NCBI GenBank assembly: GCA_029216955.1
Contig: JANAVB010012123.1
Coordinates: 1-64,000 of the forward strand
Direction of reading: 5' to 3'
Source: Iris pallida
Lineage: Eukaryota; Streptophyta; Magnoliopsida; Asparagales; Iridaceae
DNA length: 64,000 nucleotides
The translations under genes were made by a program, and so were the position numbers. This document shows positions 45,679 through 50,166 of the stretch, piece after piece (positions within the stretch are counted from its first letter, which is position 1; each line of letters begins with the position of its first letter). The notes under the pieces are model-generated. The model searched no databases, was not told where the DNA came from, and saw only the letters and a program-made list of their open reading frames with translations.

Positions 45679-46357
45679 CTCTCATCAATAATAATCATCC
45701 TATTATTCTAATTCTACATGAACCATCGACTTCTCCTAGACACTTGAAGATGAACAAGTCGGTGATCTTTTTCATCTTAGTTTTATTCTCCCTTTAGAAT
45801 TCAGCGAATGTAGTCCCAAAGTACCAAAAAGGATCCCAGATATTGCAAATAAAGGAGAAGGAAGACCCTTCAGAGTTCCCAAGCAGAATAGAACTTGGAG
45901 CTTTTATGTTTAACTAACACTCTTTTGTGTGGATAAAGAACTCAATGTTGCGCTTTCACAGGGAATCTAATTATTGGCGAAACAAGCCCATCCTTTAAGA
46001 TATATATGCAATCTCATAGAGAATTTCTGGTGAATTTTTGCTATTCATCGACAAGTGTTTTGTTGTCTTCTGGCTTATCTAACTCATGAATAACAAACAT
46101 ATATCACACATGTTACTATATATTAACTGTCAGACTTTGTACCTCCCATGTTAATCTTCTATTTTGTACATTGTTTGCAGCAATGGATAGATCTTGCACG
46201 ATTGACAGGACTACAGCCCCCTAACACTGAAGCGATTACCAGCCAGTCCAGTCCTGTTAAAGATGCAAATGACATTCCCCTATTGGAATGTGTTTCTCCA
46301 GAAGTAAGTGATGTAGACGAAAACAATGACCAGTCAGATGACAACTCCACTTCATAG
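333..46357 (+). CDS. RER6: RETICULATA-RELATED protein (RER5/RER6 type), 3' part of gene
   Basis: The joined exons are 333-462, 38310-38840, 40119-40226, 40461-41006, 43199-43321 and 46181-46357. All junctions are GT-AG and the frame stays open to the TAG at 46355. The first exons give the end of a DUF399 (ChaN/Tiki-like haem-binding) domain, with [11 protein letters not shown] and [17 protein letters not shown] visible. Exons 3-5 give DUF3411 (RETICULATA), with [29 protein letters not shown] and [16 protein letters not shown]. The DUF399+DUF3411 order is that of Arabidopsis RER5/RER6. These are chloroplast-envelope membrane proteins, and the family is linked to mesophyll and leaf-vein development. 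Hydrophobic stretches such as [18 protein letters not shown] fit a membrane protein. The transit peptide and N-terminal exons lie left of the window. RER5 and RER6 cannot be told apart here, so the symbol is provisional. No lesion is seen, so the gene looks functional despite its giant intron. Confidence 0.88.
463..2027 (+). other. Unassigned intron sequence
   Basis: AT-rich intron DNA without a recognisable gene or element. A 164-codon open frame at 1640-2134 runs from this sequence into the LINE fragment and resembles nothing known. Confidence 0.5.
1121..1138. repeat. Poly-G tract
   Basis: Eighteen G in a row. A G-rich stretch at 1078-1100 precedes it, with the short phrase TTGGCAATAC repeated after each. 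Confidence 0.95.
2028..2255 (+). mobile_element. LINE 3'-end fragment, plus strand
   Basis: The + strand can be read as [21 protein letters not shown] followed by [11 protein letters not shown]. This matches the C-terminus of ORF2 in the other LINEs of the window, for example 14914-15000. It runs into a (TA)n tail at 2256. The left border is uncertain because similarity fades. It is a 5'-truncated copy meeting the minus-strand LINE at 2344 tail to tail. Confidence 0.7.
2256..2343. repeat. (TA)n tract plus T22, shared tail of two LINEs
   Basis: About 66 bp of perfect TA repeats and then 22 T. On the minus strand the T run is a poly(A) after the 3' end of the LINE at 2344-7898. The TA tract also follows the plus-strand LINE fragment. 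Confidence 0.95.
2425..5938 (-). pseudogene. LINE-A ORF2: endonuclease/reverse transcriptase, frameshifted
   Basis: An APE-type endonuclease opens the protein ([35 protein letters not shown]). Reverse transcriptase follows ([53 protein letters not shown] near 3885). A zf-RVT domain with a CX2C...HX4C pattern ends it. The reading frame changes at about 5.6 kb, 5.4 kb, 4.2 kb and 2.7 kb, so at least four frameshifts separate the pieces. The protein would nick the target and copy LINE RNA onto it. Confidence 0.9.
5939..7843 (-). pseudogene. LINE-A ORF1: DUF4283 and CCHC zinc knuckle, one in-frame stop
   Basis: This is the nucleic-acid-binding ORF1 protein of a plant LINE. The first 250 residues or so are Gly/Arg/Pro-rich and low complexity. 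A DUF4283 domain follows, with [28 protein letters not shown] and [17 protein letters not shown]. After that comes a CX2CX4HX4C knuckle ([14 protein letters not shown]) at about 6480-6512. An opal TGA at 6524-6526 sits where related copies have Trp (VEYDWVPP). The frame is otherwise open to the TAG at 5939. An overlapping start at 7898 is in another frame and probably belongs to the leader. Confidence 0.85.
7899..7950. repeat. (AT)n tract between LINE-A 5' end and SINE-1
   Basis: About 50 bp of AT repeats with a single GG interruption near 7905. It borders the 5' end of LINE-A on the left and the SINE on the right. Confidence 0.95.
7951..8054 (+). mobile_element. tRNA-derived SINE head, copy 1
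   Basis: It contains an A box (TAGCCTAGTGG) at about 7962 and a B box (GTTCGAGCCCC) at about 8008, the internal RNA polymerase III promoter of a tRNA. No CCA-capable acceptor stem can be drawn, so it is a SINE and not a tRNA gene. A close copy is at 10545-10649. It ends ...TCCAA and enters (TA)n, as the LINE 3' ends do. Confidence 0.75.
8055..8097. repeat. (AT)n tract after SINE-1
   Basis: 43 bp of perfect AT repeats directly after the SINE head. Confidence 0.95.
8098..8175 (+). mobile_element. Possible SINE body (GGGGTAAGG... segment)
   Basis: GGGGTAAGGATGCGTATATC followed by an AAGCGGGA phrase resembles the tRNA-unrelated body common in plant SINEs. It could be the second half of SINE-1, separated from the head by an internal TA expansion, or a piece of another SINE. 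This rests on family memory only. Confidence 0.4.
8176..9360 (+). other. Unassigned intron sequence
   Basis: AT-rich intron DNA with no recognisable coding region or transposon ends. The TTA at 9358-9360 is the left target duplication of the following MITE. Confidence 0.5.
9361..9773. mobile_element. Tourist-like (PIF/Harbinger) MITE
   Basis: 413 bp with terminal inverted repeats GGCTGTGTTTGGCTTG and, inverted at the right end, GGTTGTGTTTGGTTTAC. It is flanked by TTA on both sides (9358-9360, 9774-9776). A 3 bp TTA duplication and a GG...TGTTTGG terminus are typical of Tourist elements. The interior is purine-rich and holds a (GA)n run at 9543-9581. It has no transposase. Confidence 0.8.
9543..9581. 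repeat. (GA)n microsatellite
   Basis: About 39 bp of GA repeats inside the Tourist-like MITE. Confidence 0.9.
9980..10357 (+). repeat. LTR1 of tandem element
   Basis: 378 bp starting TGTCGGCAATACTAATTC and ending TTAAAACA. It aligns with LTR2 and LTR3 over its length, for example at ATGGAAAGTATGAGTCATAT and TAGCATATAGCTAGGAAAG. Confidence 0.85.
10358..10369 (+). promoter_or_regulatory. Primer-binding site, initiator tRNA-Met
   Basis: TGGTATCAGAGC directly follows LTR1. It is the complement of the 3' end of initiator tRNA-Met. Confidence 0.85.
10464..10544. repeat. (AT)n tract in internal region, unit 1
   Basis: About 78 bp of AT repeats after AAGAAAGATGGAAGACG. The same position in unit 2 (30501) also carries (AT)n, so the tract belongs to the LTR element and was the site entered by the SINE and LINEs. 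Confidence 0.9.
10545..10649 (+). mobile_element. tRNA-derived SINE head, copy 2
   Basis: Nearly identical to 7951-8054 over its first 80 bp (GCAAATGACCTCTAGCCTAG onward), with A box TAGCCTAGTGG and B box GTTCGAATCCC. The 3' part differs and ends TGGTTCCAA before (TA)n. It is enclosed by TA tracts on both sides. Confidence 0.78.
10650..10703. repeat. (TA)n tract between SINE-2 and LINE-2
   Basis: About 51 bp of TA repeats that end in TTT directly at the 3' end of the next LINE, which lies on the minus strand. Confidence 0.95.
10704..14173 (-). mobile_element. 5'-truncated, decayed LINE (LINE-2)
   Basis: About 3.5 kb of minus-strand ORF2 sequence, cut off inside the endonuclease domain at the (TA)n tract 14174-14233. 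ORF1 is absent. The 3' end (10704) abuts (TA)n. It is the most degraded of the long LINEs, with many frameshifts and stops. Confidence 0.88.
10796..14150 (-). pseudogene. LINE-2 ORF2 remnant
   Basis: Pieces in several frames can be ordered. The endonuclease gives [16 protein letters not shown] and LLMGDFNI (13734-13988) and TSDYSPVRI (13233-13661), where Tyr replaces the His of the SDH motif. Reverse transcriptase (11988-12710) gives [41 protein letters not shown] and YADD. zf-RVT (10796-11143) gives CELC...HTFFRC and [16 protein letters not shown]. Confidence 0.85.
14174..14233. repeat. (TA)n tract between two LINE 5' truncation points
   Basis: 60 bp of TA repeats. The broken 5' end of LINE-2 (minus) lies on its left and the broken 5' end of the plus-strand LINE on its right. 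Confidence 0.95.
14234..15131 (+). mobile_element. LINE 3' end, plus strand
   Basis: About 0.9 kb, 5'-truncated at (TA)n. It carries the C-terminal part of ORF2 and a 3' trailer ending GGAATAAAATTTATC...TTCC before (TA)n at 15132-15191. This fixes the family 3' terminus. Confidence 0.9.
14254..15051 (+). pseudogene. LINE ORF2 C-terminus with intact zf-RVT domain (truncated)
   Basis: An open frame of 265 codons to TGA. It includes [20 protein letters not shown], the zf-RVT region CVLC...RHIFFEC at about 14732-14785, and [20 protein letters not shown] near the end. It has no lesion but lacks endonuclease and reverse transcriptase, because the copy is 5'-truncated. The frame extends upstream to 14236 without a start of its own. 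Confidence 0.85.
15132..15191. repeat. (TA)n tail of plus-strand LINE
   Basis: 60 bp of TA repeats following the LINE 3' end TTTTTTCC. Confidence 0.95.
15192..15614. mobile_element. MITE with long TIRs, inserted in (TA)n
   Basis: The left end GATCAGGTGATTACAATTTG and the right end CAAATTGTATGTGTCACCTG are inverted copies, with further pairing inward (GCGCAATCTCA / TGAGATTGCG). It is about 420 bp including a nested insert at 15352-15506 and has no coding region. TA on both sides would fit a Stowaway/mariner-type TA duplication, but this cannot be distinguished within a TA repeat. Confidence 0.7.
15352..15506. mobile_element. Nested MITE-like insert
   Basis: GGGCGGATCTAG on the left pairs with CTGGATCCGTCCC on the right, and GGTGGGCTA with TAGCCCACC inside. 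It splits the outer MITE into two arms. Confidence 0.5.
15615..15636. repeat. (AT)n at 3' end of LINE-B
   Basis: 22 bp of AT repeats between the MITE and the 3' end of the minus-strand LINE. Confidence 0.9.
15726..19252 (-). pseudogene. LINE-B ORF2 (endonuclease/RT), frameshifted
   Basis: It starts ATG at 19252 ([11 protein letters not shown]). Pieces in order are the endonuclease (19019-18675, [20 protein letters not shown]), a linker (18479-18036), RT (17987-16743) and zf-RVT (16205-15726, CVLC...HFFFVC). The RT catalytic box reads Y-V-D-D ([11 protein letters not shown], about 17195) instead of the usual YADD. Several stops and frameshifts separate the pieces. Confidence 0.88.
19284..20313 (-). 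pseudogene. LINE-B ORF1, C-terminal half
   Basis: DUF4283 parts include [20 protein letters not shown] and [20 protein letters not shown]. After a frameshift near 20110 come [20 protein letters not shown] and a knuckle [14 protein letters not shown] (CX2CX4HX4C). The stop TAG at 19284 lies 31 bp before the ORF2 start. The N-terminal half lies at 27753-28598. Confidence 0.85.
20314..22599 (-). repeat. 3' LTR of LARD-1 (left copy)
   Basis: 2286 bp. On the minus strand it runs TGTAATGCCC...GGGGCGTGACA. Short frames here recur at the same place in the other LTR, which reflects duplication and not coding. Confidence 0.92.
22600..25461 (-). other. Non-coding interior of LARD-1
   Basis: 2862 bp of AT-rich sequence with no retroviral-type protein in any frame. 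At 22605-22640 the minus strand reads TCGAGGACGAAACTTTTTC. A similar phrase occurs at the end of gypsy pol genes just before the polypurine tract, so it may be a relic of the autonomous parent. Confidence 0.8.
25444..25461 (-). promoter_or_regulatory. Primer-binding site of LARD-1
   Basis: The minus strand reads TTGGTATCAGAGCACG next to the right LTR. TGGTATCAGAGC is complementary to initiator tRNA-Met. It sets the orientation of the element. Confidence 0.85.
25462..27747 (-). repeat. 5' LTR of LARD-1 (right copy)
   Basis: 2286 bp, the same length as the left copy and nearly identical to it. The differences seen are mostly C/T or G/A changes. Confidence 0.92.
27753..28598 (-). mobile_element. 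LINE-B, 5' segment
   Basis: It continues the ORF1 sequence interrupted at 20313 (FWKNTL | VLYVLGNK) and ends with a leader containing AGCTCTACTAGGGTTTTCC. The 5' terminus at 28598 abuts (TA)n at 28599-28638. Confidence 0.9.
27753..28598 (-). pseudogene. LINE-B ORF1, N-terminal half
   Basis: Long Gly-rich and Pro-rich stretches are encoded by homopolymeric G on the sense strand. They precede [20 protein letters not shown] and [19 protein letters not shown], the start of DUF4283. Two frames overlap through the G tract, so the true start is unclear (28598 or 28470). Confidence 0.75.
28389..28440. repeat. C52 homopolymer in LINE-B ORF1
   Basis: Fifty-two C in a row on the + strand, which is G52 in the LINE sense strand. 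Shorter runs lie at 28328-28337 and 28488-28502. Confidence 0.95.
28599..28638. repeat. (TA)n at LINE-B 5' end
   Basis: 40 bp of TA repeats between LINE-B and the remainder of the tandem LTR element. Confidence 0.95.
28639..29810 (+). other. Internal region of tandem LTR element, unit 1
   Basis: About 1.17 kb beginning GGCTATGAAGAGCCTAGGGA. It is collinear with 36310-37456. Frames are short, Lys-rich and broken, and no gag, protease or RT is seen. It ends in the purine tract AAGGGAGAA before LTR2. Compared with unit 2 it lacks about 95 bp next to the TA tract. Confidence 0.75.
29811..30199 (+). repeat. LTR2 of tandem element
   Basis: 389 bp, starting TGTTGGAAATACTAATTC and ending TTTAAAAAACA. 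It is preceded by a polypurine tract and followed by a primer site, so it serves as the 3' LTR of unit 1 and the 5' LTR of unit 2. Confidence 0.85.
30200..30500 (+). other. Unit 2 leader with primer site and tandem duplication
   Basis: TGGTATCAGAGG (30200-30211) is the tRNA-Met primer site with one change. A segment of about 110 bp (30213-30322) is repeated at 30383-30490, with a 58 bp (AT)n tract (30323-30381) between the copies. Confidence 0.75.
30501..30534. repeat. (AT)n at 3' end of LINE-D
   Basis: 34 bp of AT repeats after AAGAAAGATGGA, the same context as in unit 1 at 10464. Confidence 0.95.
30617..34140 (-). pseudogene. LINE-D ORF2 (endonuclease/RT), damaged
   Basis: The ATG at 34140 overlaps the ORF1 stop (TAATG). 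Codon 6 is TGA where the relatives have the Trp of AWN. The segment 33880-32429 is open for 483 codons and covers [29 protein letters not shown] and the first RT blocks ([13 protein letters not shown]). The next frame (32432-31767) gives [28 protein letters not shown] and YADD (about 32095). zf-RVT follows in further shifted frames and ends near 30617 (HNIEFDVSV). Confidence 0.9.
34140..36170 (-). pseudogene. LINE-D ORF1, frameshifted
   Basis: The C-terminal part (35057-34140) is open for 305 codons, from the end of DUF4283 ([19 protein letters not shown]) through a knuckle [14 protein letters not shown] to a Ser/Thr/Gln-rich tail ending SLIN. A frameshift near 35065 separates it from the DUF4283 start ([19 protein letters not shown]) at 35513-35076. 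The N-terminal region is Gly/Pro-rich with long G tracts, so its start cannot be placed. Confidence 0.85.
35886..36084. repeat. Cluster of C homopolymers in LINE-D ORF1
   Basis: Runs of 12 (35886), 25 (35906), 39 (35970-36008) and 21 (36064) C on the + strand, hence G runs in the LINE sense strand. Confidence 0.93.
36197..36213. repeat. (TA)n at LINE-D 5' end
   Basis: 17 bp of TA repeats joining LINE-D to the rest of unit 2. Confidence 0.9.
36214..37456 (+). other. Internal region of tandem LTR element, unit 2
   Basis: About 1.24 kb, collinear with 28639-29810 from 36310 onward. It ends in CGGGAGAA before LTR3. It contains only short Lys/Glu-rich frames with no recognisable retroelement domain. 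Confidence 0.75.
37457..37860 (+). repeat. LTR3 of tandem element
   Basis: 404 bp starting TGTTGGAAATACTAATTC and ending AAATTCAACA. It is followed directly by GGGTG, the same five bases that precede LTR1. Confidence 0.85.
37866..38309 (+). other. Original intron sequence before exon 2
   Basis: AT-rich and pyrimidine-rich sequence leading to the acceptor at 38308-38309. No element ends were found. Confidence 0.6.
38310..38840 (+). CDS. RER6: RER gene exon (DUF399 end and linker)
   Basis: These 177 codons lie between TTAG at 38306-38309 and GTACTT at 38841. They begin [20 protein letters not shown] and include [41 protein letters not shown] and [19 protein letters not shown]. Together with LVACGTPLE from the previous exon this rebuilds a continuous DUF399 core across the 37.8 kb intron. 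Confidence 0.9.
38841..40118 (+). other. RER intron 2 (within window)
   Basis: 1278 bp between GTACTT and AATCAG. No coding or mobile features were recognised. Confidence 0.8.
40119..40226 (+). CDS. RER6: RER gene exon (start of DUF3411)
   Basis: This exon has 36 codons between AATCAG and GTATGT. It reads [20 protein letters not shown] and then [16 protein letters not shown]. Both borders are in phase 0. Confidence 0.9.
40461..41006 (+). CDS. RER6: RER gene exon (core of DUF3411)
   Basis: This exon has 182 codons between TTGCAG and GTATTG. It begins [20 protein letters not shown], continues through [20 protein letters not shown] and [19 protein letters not shown], and ends in SANIRYQ. It holds the most conserved part of the RETICULATA domain and at least two hydrophobic segments. 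Confidence 0.93.
41007..43198 (+). other. RER intron 4 (within window)
   Basis: 2192 bp between GTATTG and ATACAG. It contains the GC-rich inverted-repeat element at 42081-42661. The flanking stretches are plain AT-rich sequence. Confidence 0.8.
42081..42661. mobile_element. MITE-like element with GCGCC-rich ends
   Basis: TAGTAGTCAAAGG on the left and its inverse CCTTTGACTACCTTA on the right bracket about 580 bp. Both ends are rich in GCGCCT/AGGCGC phrases, and the AT-rich centre is non-coding. No clear target duplication was found, so the exact borders are uncertain. Confidence 0.55.
43199..43321 (+). CDS. RER6: RER gene exon (end of DUF3411)
   Basis: This exon has 41 codons between ATACAG and GTAAAG. 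It reads [20 protein letters not shown] and then [21 protein letters not shown]. Both borders are in phase 0. Confidence 0.92.
44121..44193 (+). repeat. Left copy of ~72 bp direct repeat flanking Copia remnant
   Basis: 73 bp from GAACCATCCGACTTCACC to TTATTCTCC. It matches 45720-45791 with only a few differences. Confidence 0.85.
44200..45600 (+). pseudogene. Copia pol pseudogene (RT and RNase H)
   Basis: In order one reads [41 protein letters not shown] and the catalytic [13 protein letters not shown] (about 44595). RNase H parts follow: [64 protein letters not shown] and DIFTKSL. Several frameshifts and stops break the gene, and integrase and gag are absent. Confidence 0.88.
45572..45718 (+). 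repeat. Copia LTR (short or partial)
   Basis: It starts TGTTAAGTATTAGTAG just after the purine tract, contains (TA)n at 45646-45677 and ends ATTCTACA. At about 147 bp it is short for an LTR. TTGGACTTTAGTCCCACATC near the start is a phrase common in plant Copia LTRs. Confidence 0.6.
45720..45791 (+). repeat. Right copy of ~72 bp direct repeat
   Basis: Matches 44121-44193. The remnant ends at 45718, so the repeat directly borders it. Confidence 0.85.
46181..46357 (+). CDS. RER6: RER gene last exon
   Basis: The exon starts after TTTGCAG with [15 protein letters not shown]. It continues with a Ser/Asp/Asn-rich acidic tail that ends at TAG (46355-46357). The QWIDLAR start matches the conserved C-terminal end of RER proteins, while the acidic tail is expected to vary. 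Confidence 0.9.
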   Translation, partial: QWIDLARLTGLQPPNTEAITSQSSPVKDANDIPLLECVSPEVSDVDENNDQSDDNSTS

Positions 46358-47018
46358 GTTTTGTACGAAAGGATAGTTCCTCCATTGTAATCATTATTTT
46401 TGTCGAGGTCTATCTGTCGAGAACAAGTAAATATGAGAAAAATCTATAATTGTCTCATTTCACTGGAATGCAATTGGTCATACAGAAGTTACACCCCTAC
46501 CAAAAGTTTGACACGATCTATTTGATTGTTATATGTGAGCATAGATATTCATTGAATGAGAAAATTCCTTATACTGTCTTGCTATCTCCTCAGAAAGAGA
46601 AACTTTGCTATTCTATGTTGAGTGTTACTTTGTTCTAACGATCTATCAGGAGATGAAGTGATGTAATTATCAACTCTTCCATTCTGTGCTGCGTATTCTT
46701 TGGGGACCTGTATTCAAGTAATGATTCAACAGTTTCTTTTTTTAATTGTTGGAAATTAACTTTATGCTGTTCTCGCTCTTACAAGTTTAAATTGACAATC
46801 CCATTTGTACAATTCACATGTGGCGAATGTGACAAATATGTATCAATATGATTCGGGAGATCAGAATTGAATTGAAACTAATGTTGTTGAACAAGGATCA
46901 TCCAGAAAGTCATTTTTTCCATGTAGATGTGATATTCAAAATCTCGATATTCATAGGATGTTGTTTCCATTTGCCTCAAACTAACCAAAATTACTGTTGG
47001 ATTTAAACTCATTTGACC
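46358..47018 (+). other. RER 3' UTR and downstream flank
   Basis: AT-rich sequence following the TAG stop. The 3' UTR should lie in the first few hundred bases, but the cleavage site cannot be fixed. No other gene is visible. Confidence 0.5.
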
Positions 47019-47026
47019 CCACATAT

Positions 47027-47383
47027 TAGGGGTGCAACTCGGGCGGGTTGGGTCGGGTTTGAGGTCAACCCGAGCCCAACCCGATAGATCATAAGCCTAG
47101 CCCAAGCCCAAGCCCGACCCGACTTCGGGTTCAACATATGAAGCCCAAGACCAAGCCCGGAGGATCGGGTTGGGCTCGGGTTGGGTCGGGTCCATCGGGT
47201 TTATCGGACTCTAATATGATATTTGAAATAATTTTAAACAAGAGTAATATTAAATGTATAATCAAATAGCAATCAAGCCTCAATCATTACAAAATAAAAT
47301 TGAAATGAGATTTAGGACAAGGAATTGAAGAGTTCGGATGAAAAAAAAAATTATAGTTTAAACTTTTTATTTAAGTAGTATGA

Positions 47384-47460
<77 letters not shown>

Positions 47461-47643
47461 TGTCGGGTTTCGGGTTCTTCGGGTTACCCAACACATGAAC
47501 CCAAGCCCAACCCGATTTTTGATCGGGTTCAAATATTTTAATCCGAGCCCAAGCCCGAACCCGAATATCTTCAACCCTAATCCAACCCATTAACGGGTTT
47601 ACCCGATCGGGTTCGGGTTTAGCCCGCCCAAGTTGCACCCCTA
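47027..47643. mobile_element. hAT-type MITE
   Basis: 617 bp with perfect terminal inverted repeats TAGGGGTGCAA / TTGCACCCCTA, flanked by the 8 bp duplication CCACATAT (47019-47026 and 47644-47651). Both arms are full of CCCGAACCCGA-like phrases. A (TA)n tract (47388-47457) lies between the arms. There is no transposase. Confidence 0.88.
47388..47457. repeat. (TA)n microsatellite inside hAT MITE
   Basis: About 70 bp of TA repeats with no LINE or SINE inserted in it. Confidence 0.95.
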
Positions 47644-47799
47644 CCACATATTGCATGGAAGGGATCCATTTTATCAATCTTTGCTCGTTACCAAACTCTT
47701 GCTCTTGTTTTGTTTCGAAATATTACTCGACAACTAAACTAAAAAATGGAGGAAAAAAAAGATTTTTTATGATCATGGCTAGCACCTTCTTAATTTTTA

Positions 47800-48825
47800 T
47801 TTATTTACAAGTTTGCCATTGAAAATTTTATTCAGGGCTATCCAAACAAAAGATAACCCTTTTAATTTTTTTTGCTCTCTCCTCCTCCACAATAAGAAAG
47901 AAGAACAAAGAACAAAGAAGAAAAACAAGAAGAACAAGAACAAGAAAAAAACAAGAAAAATATTTTTTCCAAACCCTAGTTTATGGATGAAATCCTAATT
48001 GTAGAAGAAATTGGGTTATCAAATCTATCAAATCTATTTATCAACAATTTTTTTTCATTAATAGAAGAAATTATGGATGAAACCCTAATTCTAGAAAAAA
48101 ATCGATTAGTTGAGCAAGTTTATATCAGGACTGCCACAATTTCTGGCAGTCCTAAAAGTATTGAGGACTGCCAGGAATTGTGGTAGTCCTAAAAGTGACT
48201 TGCTGTCTGCCACAATTTTTGGCAGTCCTAAAAGTATTGAGGATTGCCAGGAATTGTGGCAGTCCTGAAAGTGACTTGCTGTACAGCAAGTTACTTTCAG
48301 GACTGCCACAATTTCTGGCAGTCCTAAAGCCGAAATTTCCGAATAAAAAAATATGTTAGAATTTATTTCAATCTTGATAATAGAGTGAAATATGTATTTT
48401 AGGGTTTATTTACATGCATTCTTTGTGAGGAAAGAAGTATTTAAGGTTTATTTTCATGCATTTTAGGATTTATTTGATTTTTTGGGTGTCATCGAAATTG
48501 GGAATGAGAAGGAAATTAGAATTTTGATGGAGATGGTGATGATGGAAATGGTGGAAAAGAAGAATAAGATGAGAAGAAAACTAGGATTTTGATGGAGATG
48601 TGAGAATGGAAATGGTGGAGAAGAAAAAGAAGAAGATGAAGAGAATAAGAAGAAGAAGAAAGCTAGGGTTTTGGAAAAGAGAGTAAAATTTACAAATGAG
48701 AGTGAAATTTGGGGTTTGAGGGGTGTGGGGTTGGAACAGTCCCATGAGTAGAAAAATTGGATAGCCAGAATTATTTTCCCTCAAACATGAGCTATTTATG
48801 GTCAACTTTTGATGTGCCCTTATAA
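47800..48825 (-). mobile_element. Hairpin-rich DNA transposon, member X
   Basis: Related to member Y (49465-53364): TTACAAGTTTGCCAT near the left, an inverted TTATAAGGGCAC-type end on the right (48811-48825), GGGCTATCC-like subterminal phrases, the hairpin cluster at 48126-48331, and a first-exon start ATGACACCCAAAAAATCA read on the minus strand from 48492. The left border is uncertain and no target duplication was found. Confidence 0.55.
48126..48331. repeat. Hairpin cluster of AGGACTGCCA units, member X
   Basis: AGGACTGCCA and its inverse TGGCAGTCCT (some with one change) alternate about eight times with spacers such as CAATTTC and AAAAGTATTG. The centre CTTGCTGTACAGCAAG is a perfect palindrome, so the whole can fold as one long hairpin. 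Confidence 0.9.
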
Positions 48826-48835
48826 TGCCTATCCG

Positions 48836-49456
48836 TTGCTATTTTGAGTTTTCTTTAAACTAACCACTTGTTCCAGAGGGAACACTTTGACCCTGTATTC
48901 CAAGACTCCCAAAAATCAAAATTCCTCCAAAAATTCCCTCTGGCAAGATGTAGAAGGAACCACCATCCCCATCAACGACGATTTTGCCACCGACATCAGT
49001 AGAAATCTAGGGTTAGGGTTTCCTCCTTCCACCTCGTTCGACCGTCAGACGTAGGGTTTCGTTCTGCGTCGTTCGGGAGGAATAAAGTCGGTGCCAGTGT
49101 CAAAAGAATCTACAAGAACTCCGAGAGCGATGAGCTAAGTGCTGGAGACGAGCTCTCAATGTCGCTCAGAAATCCAAACTTTCTCATTCTCAAGAGGACG
49201 GATGGAGAGTACGAGAAGCAGCAGGAGGGGGAGGAGGTGGAGAAAAGGAGGATAATGGACGCGGTGGAGAGGAGGGAGAAGAAGCGAAGAGGCAGGTGGA
49301 ACAACTTGATCTTGATTCAGAGGATTTGGACCTCTCGGAGCTCGATTCAGTGAAGGAGTTCGGGTTCTTGGTGAAGGAACACAAGTTTTGATAGAACCAA
49401 AAGAAAATGATAGAACCAAAAGAAAATGACAGGTGTATTTATTTCTTGATTTTAAG
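48836..49456 (+). other. Possible degenerate gene fragment between X and Y
   Basis: From 49020 to about 49390 codon-like sequence rich in Glu, Arg and Lys appears (LKRTDGEYEKQQEGEEVEKR), continuing after a frame change as DLDSEDLDLSELDSVKEFGF to TGA at 49389. I do not recognise the protein. It might be a captured or dead gene piece. The rest is plain AT-rich sequence. Confidence 0.3.
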
Positions 49457-50054
49457 TTTTGGAAGGTTTTTTCTAAGGGCACCACACATTTTGCTAAGAG
49501 CTAACCCAAAAATGTTTCAAAATATTACAAGTTTGCCATCAATTTTTTTTTTTACTTGGGGCTAGCCCAAGCAAAGGTATAAATACCAACTTTTGTTTTC
49601 TTTTTCTCTCTTCCTCTACTCTTTTCTTTTCTCCCTCACTCTTTTCTTCTCTCCCTCAACTCTAGGTCAAAGAATTTAACCCAAAGTTTTTTTTCCAACC
49701 TACATTTTTTTTTCAAATTTTTCTCTCAACTCTAGGTCATTGAATTTTATCCCAAATTTTTTCCCCAACTCTAGGTCATTGACTTTTTCCATTAATTGGT
49801 AAGTCATCGAATTACTACATGTTTAATGTTTTAAACATGAATTTCACATATAAAAAGTTGAATTATGTGTTTAATGTAGAAAAATATTGAACATGGAACA
49901 ACCGGGATCATCAAATGTTGTATACTCTCTTCCCGTCACGTCCGAAGAATACTTTGATGCATCGGAAGCCCTCTTGATAACTAAATTTTAACTTTTCATC
50001 GGATGAAAAATCGGGTTGTGATAGAGGACTGTCACCCCTCTGGCAGTCCCGATC

Positions 50055-50166
50055 ATAGATTAGGACTGCCAGAGAGGTGGTAGTCCTTCACATATGTAGG
50101 ACTGCCAGGGGCCTGACAGTCCTACATATGTGAAGGACTGCCACCTCTCTGGCAGTCCTAATCTAT
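50055..50166. repeat. 112 bp near-perfect hairpin
   Basis: Arms of about 54 bp run from ATAGATTAGGACTGCCAG to its inverse CTGGCAGTCCTAATCTAT, with only a few mismatches and almost no loop (centre GGGGCC). It contains four AGGACTGCCA-type units. Confidence 0.92.

Larger units (their letters stand above)
44194..45718 (+). mobile_element. Copia LTR-retrotransposon remnant (3' pol and LTR)
   Basis: The 5' part is missing. Copia reverse transcriptase and RNase H pieces are followed by the start of an LTR (TGTTAAGTATTAG at 45572) after the purine tract GGGAGAGGG. A (TA)n run lies inside the LTR. The remnant is in the same orientation as the host gene and lies wholly inside an intron. Confidence 0.85.
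43322..46180 (+). other. RER intron 5 (within window)
   Basis: 2859 bp between GTAAAG and TTTGCAG. It holds a Copia remnant at 44194-45718 between direct repeats. 43322-44120 and 45792-46180 show no recognisable element. Confidence 0.8.

Noticed and set aside
50055..50166. MicroRNA precursor
   Set aside because: The arms pair almost perfectly and many similar hairpins surround it. This fits siRNA-type foldbacks better than a MIR gene, and no expression evidence is available.
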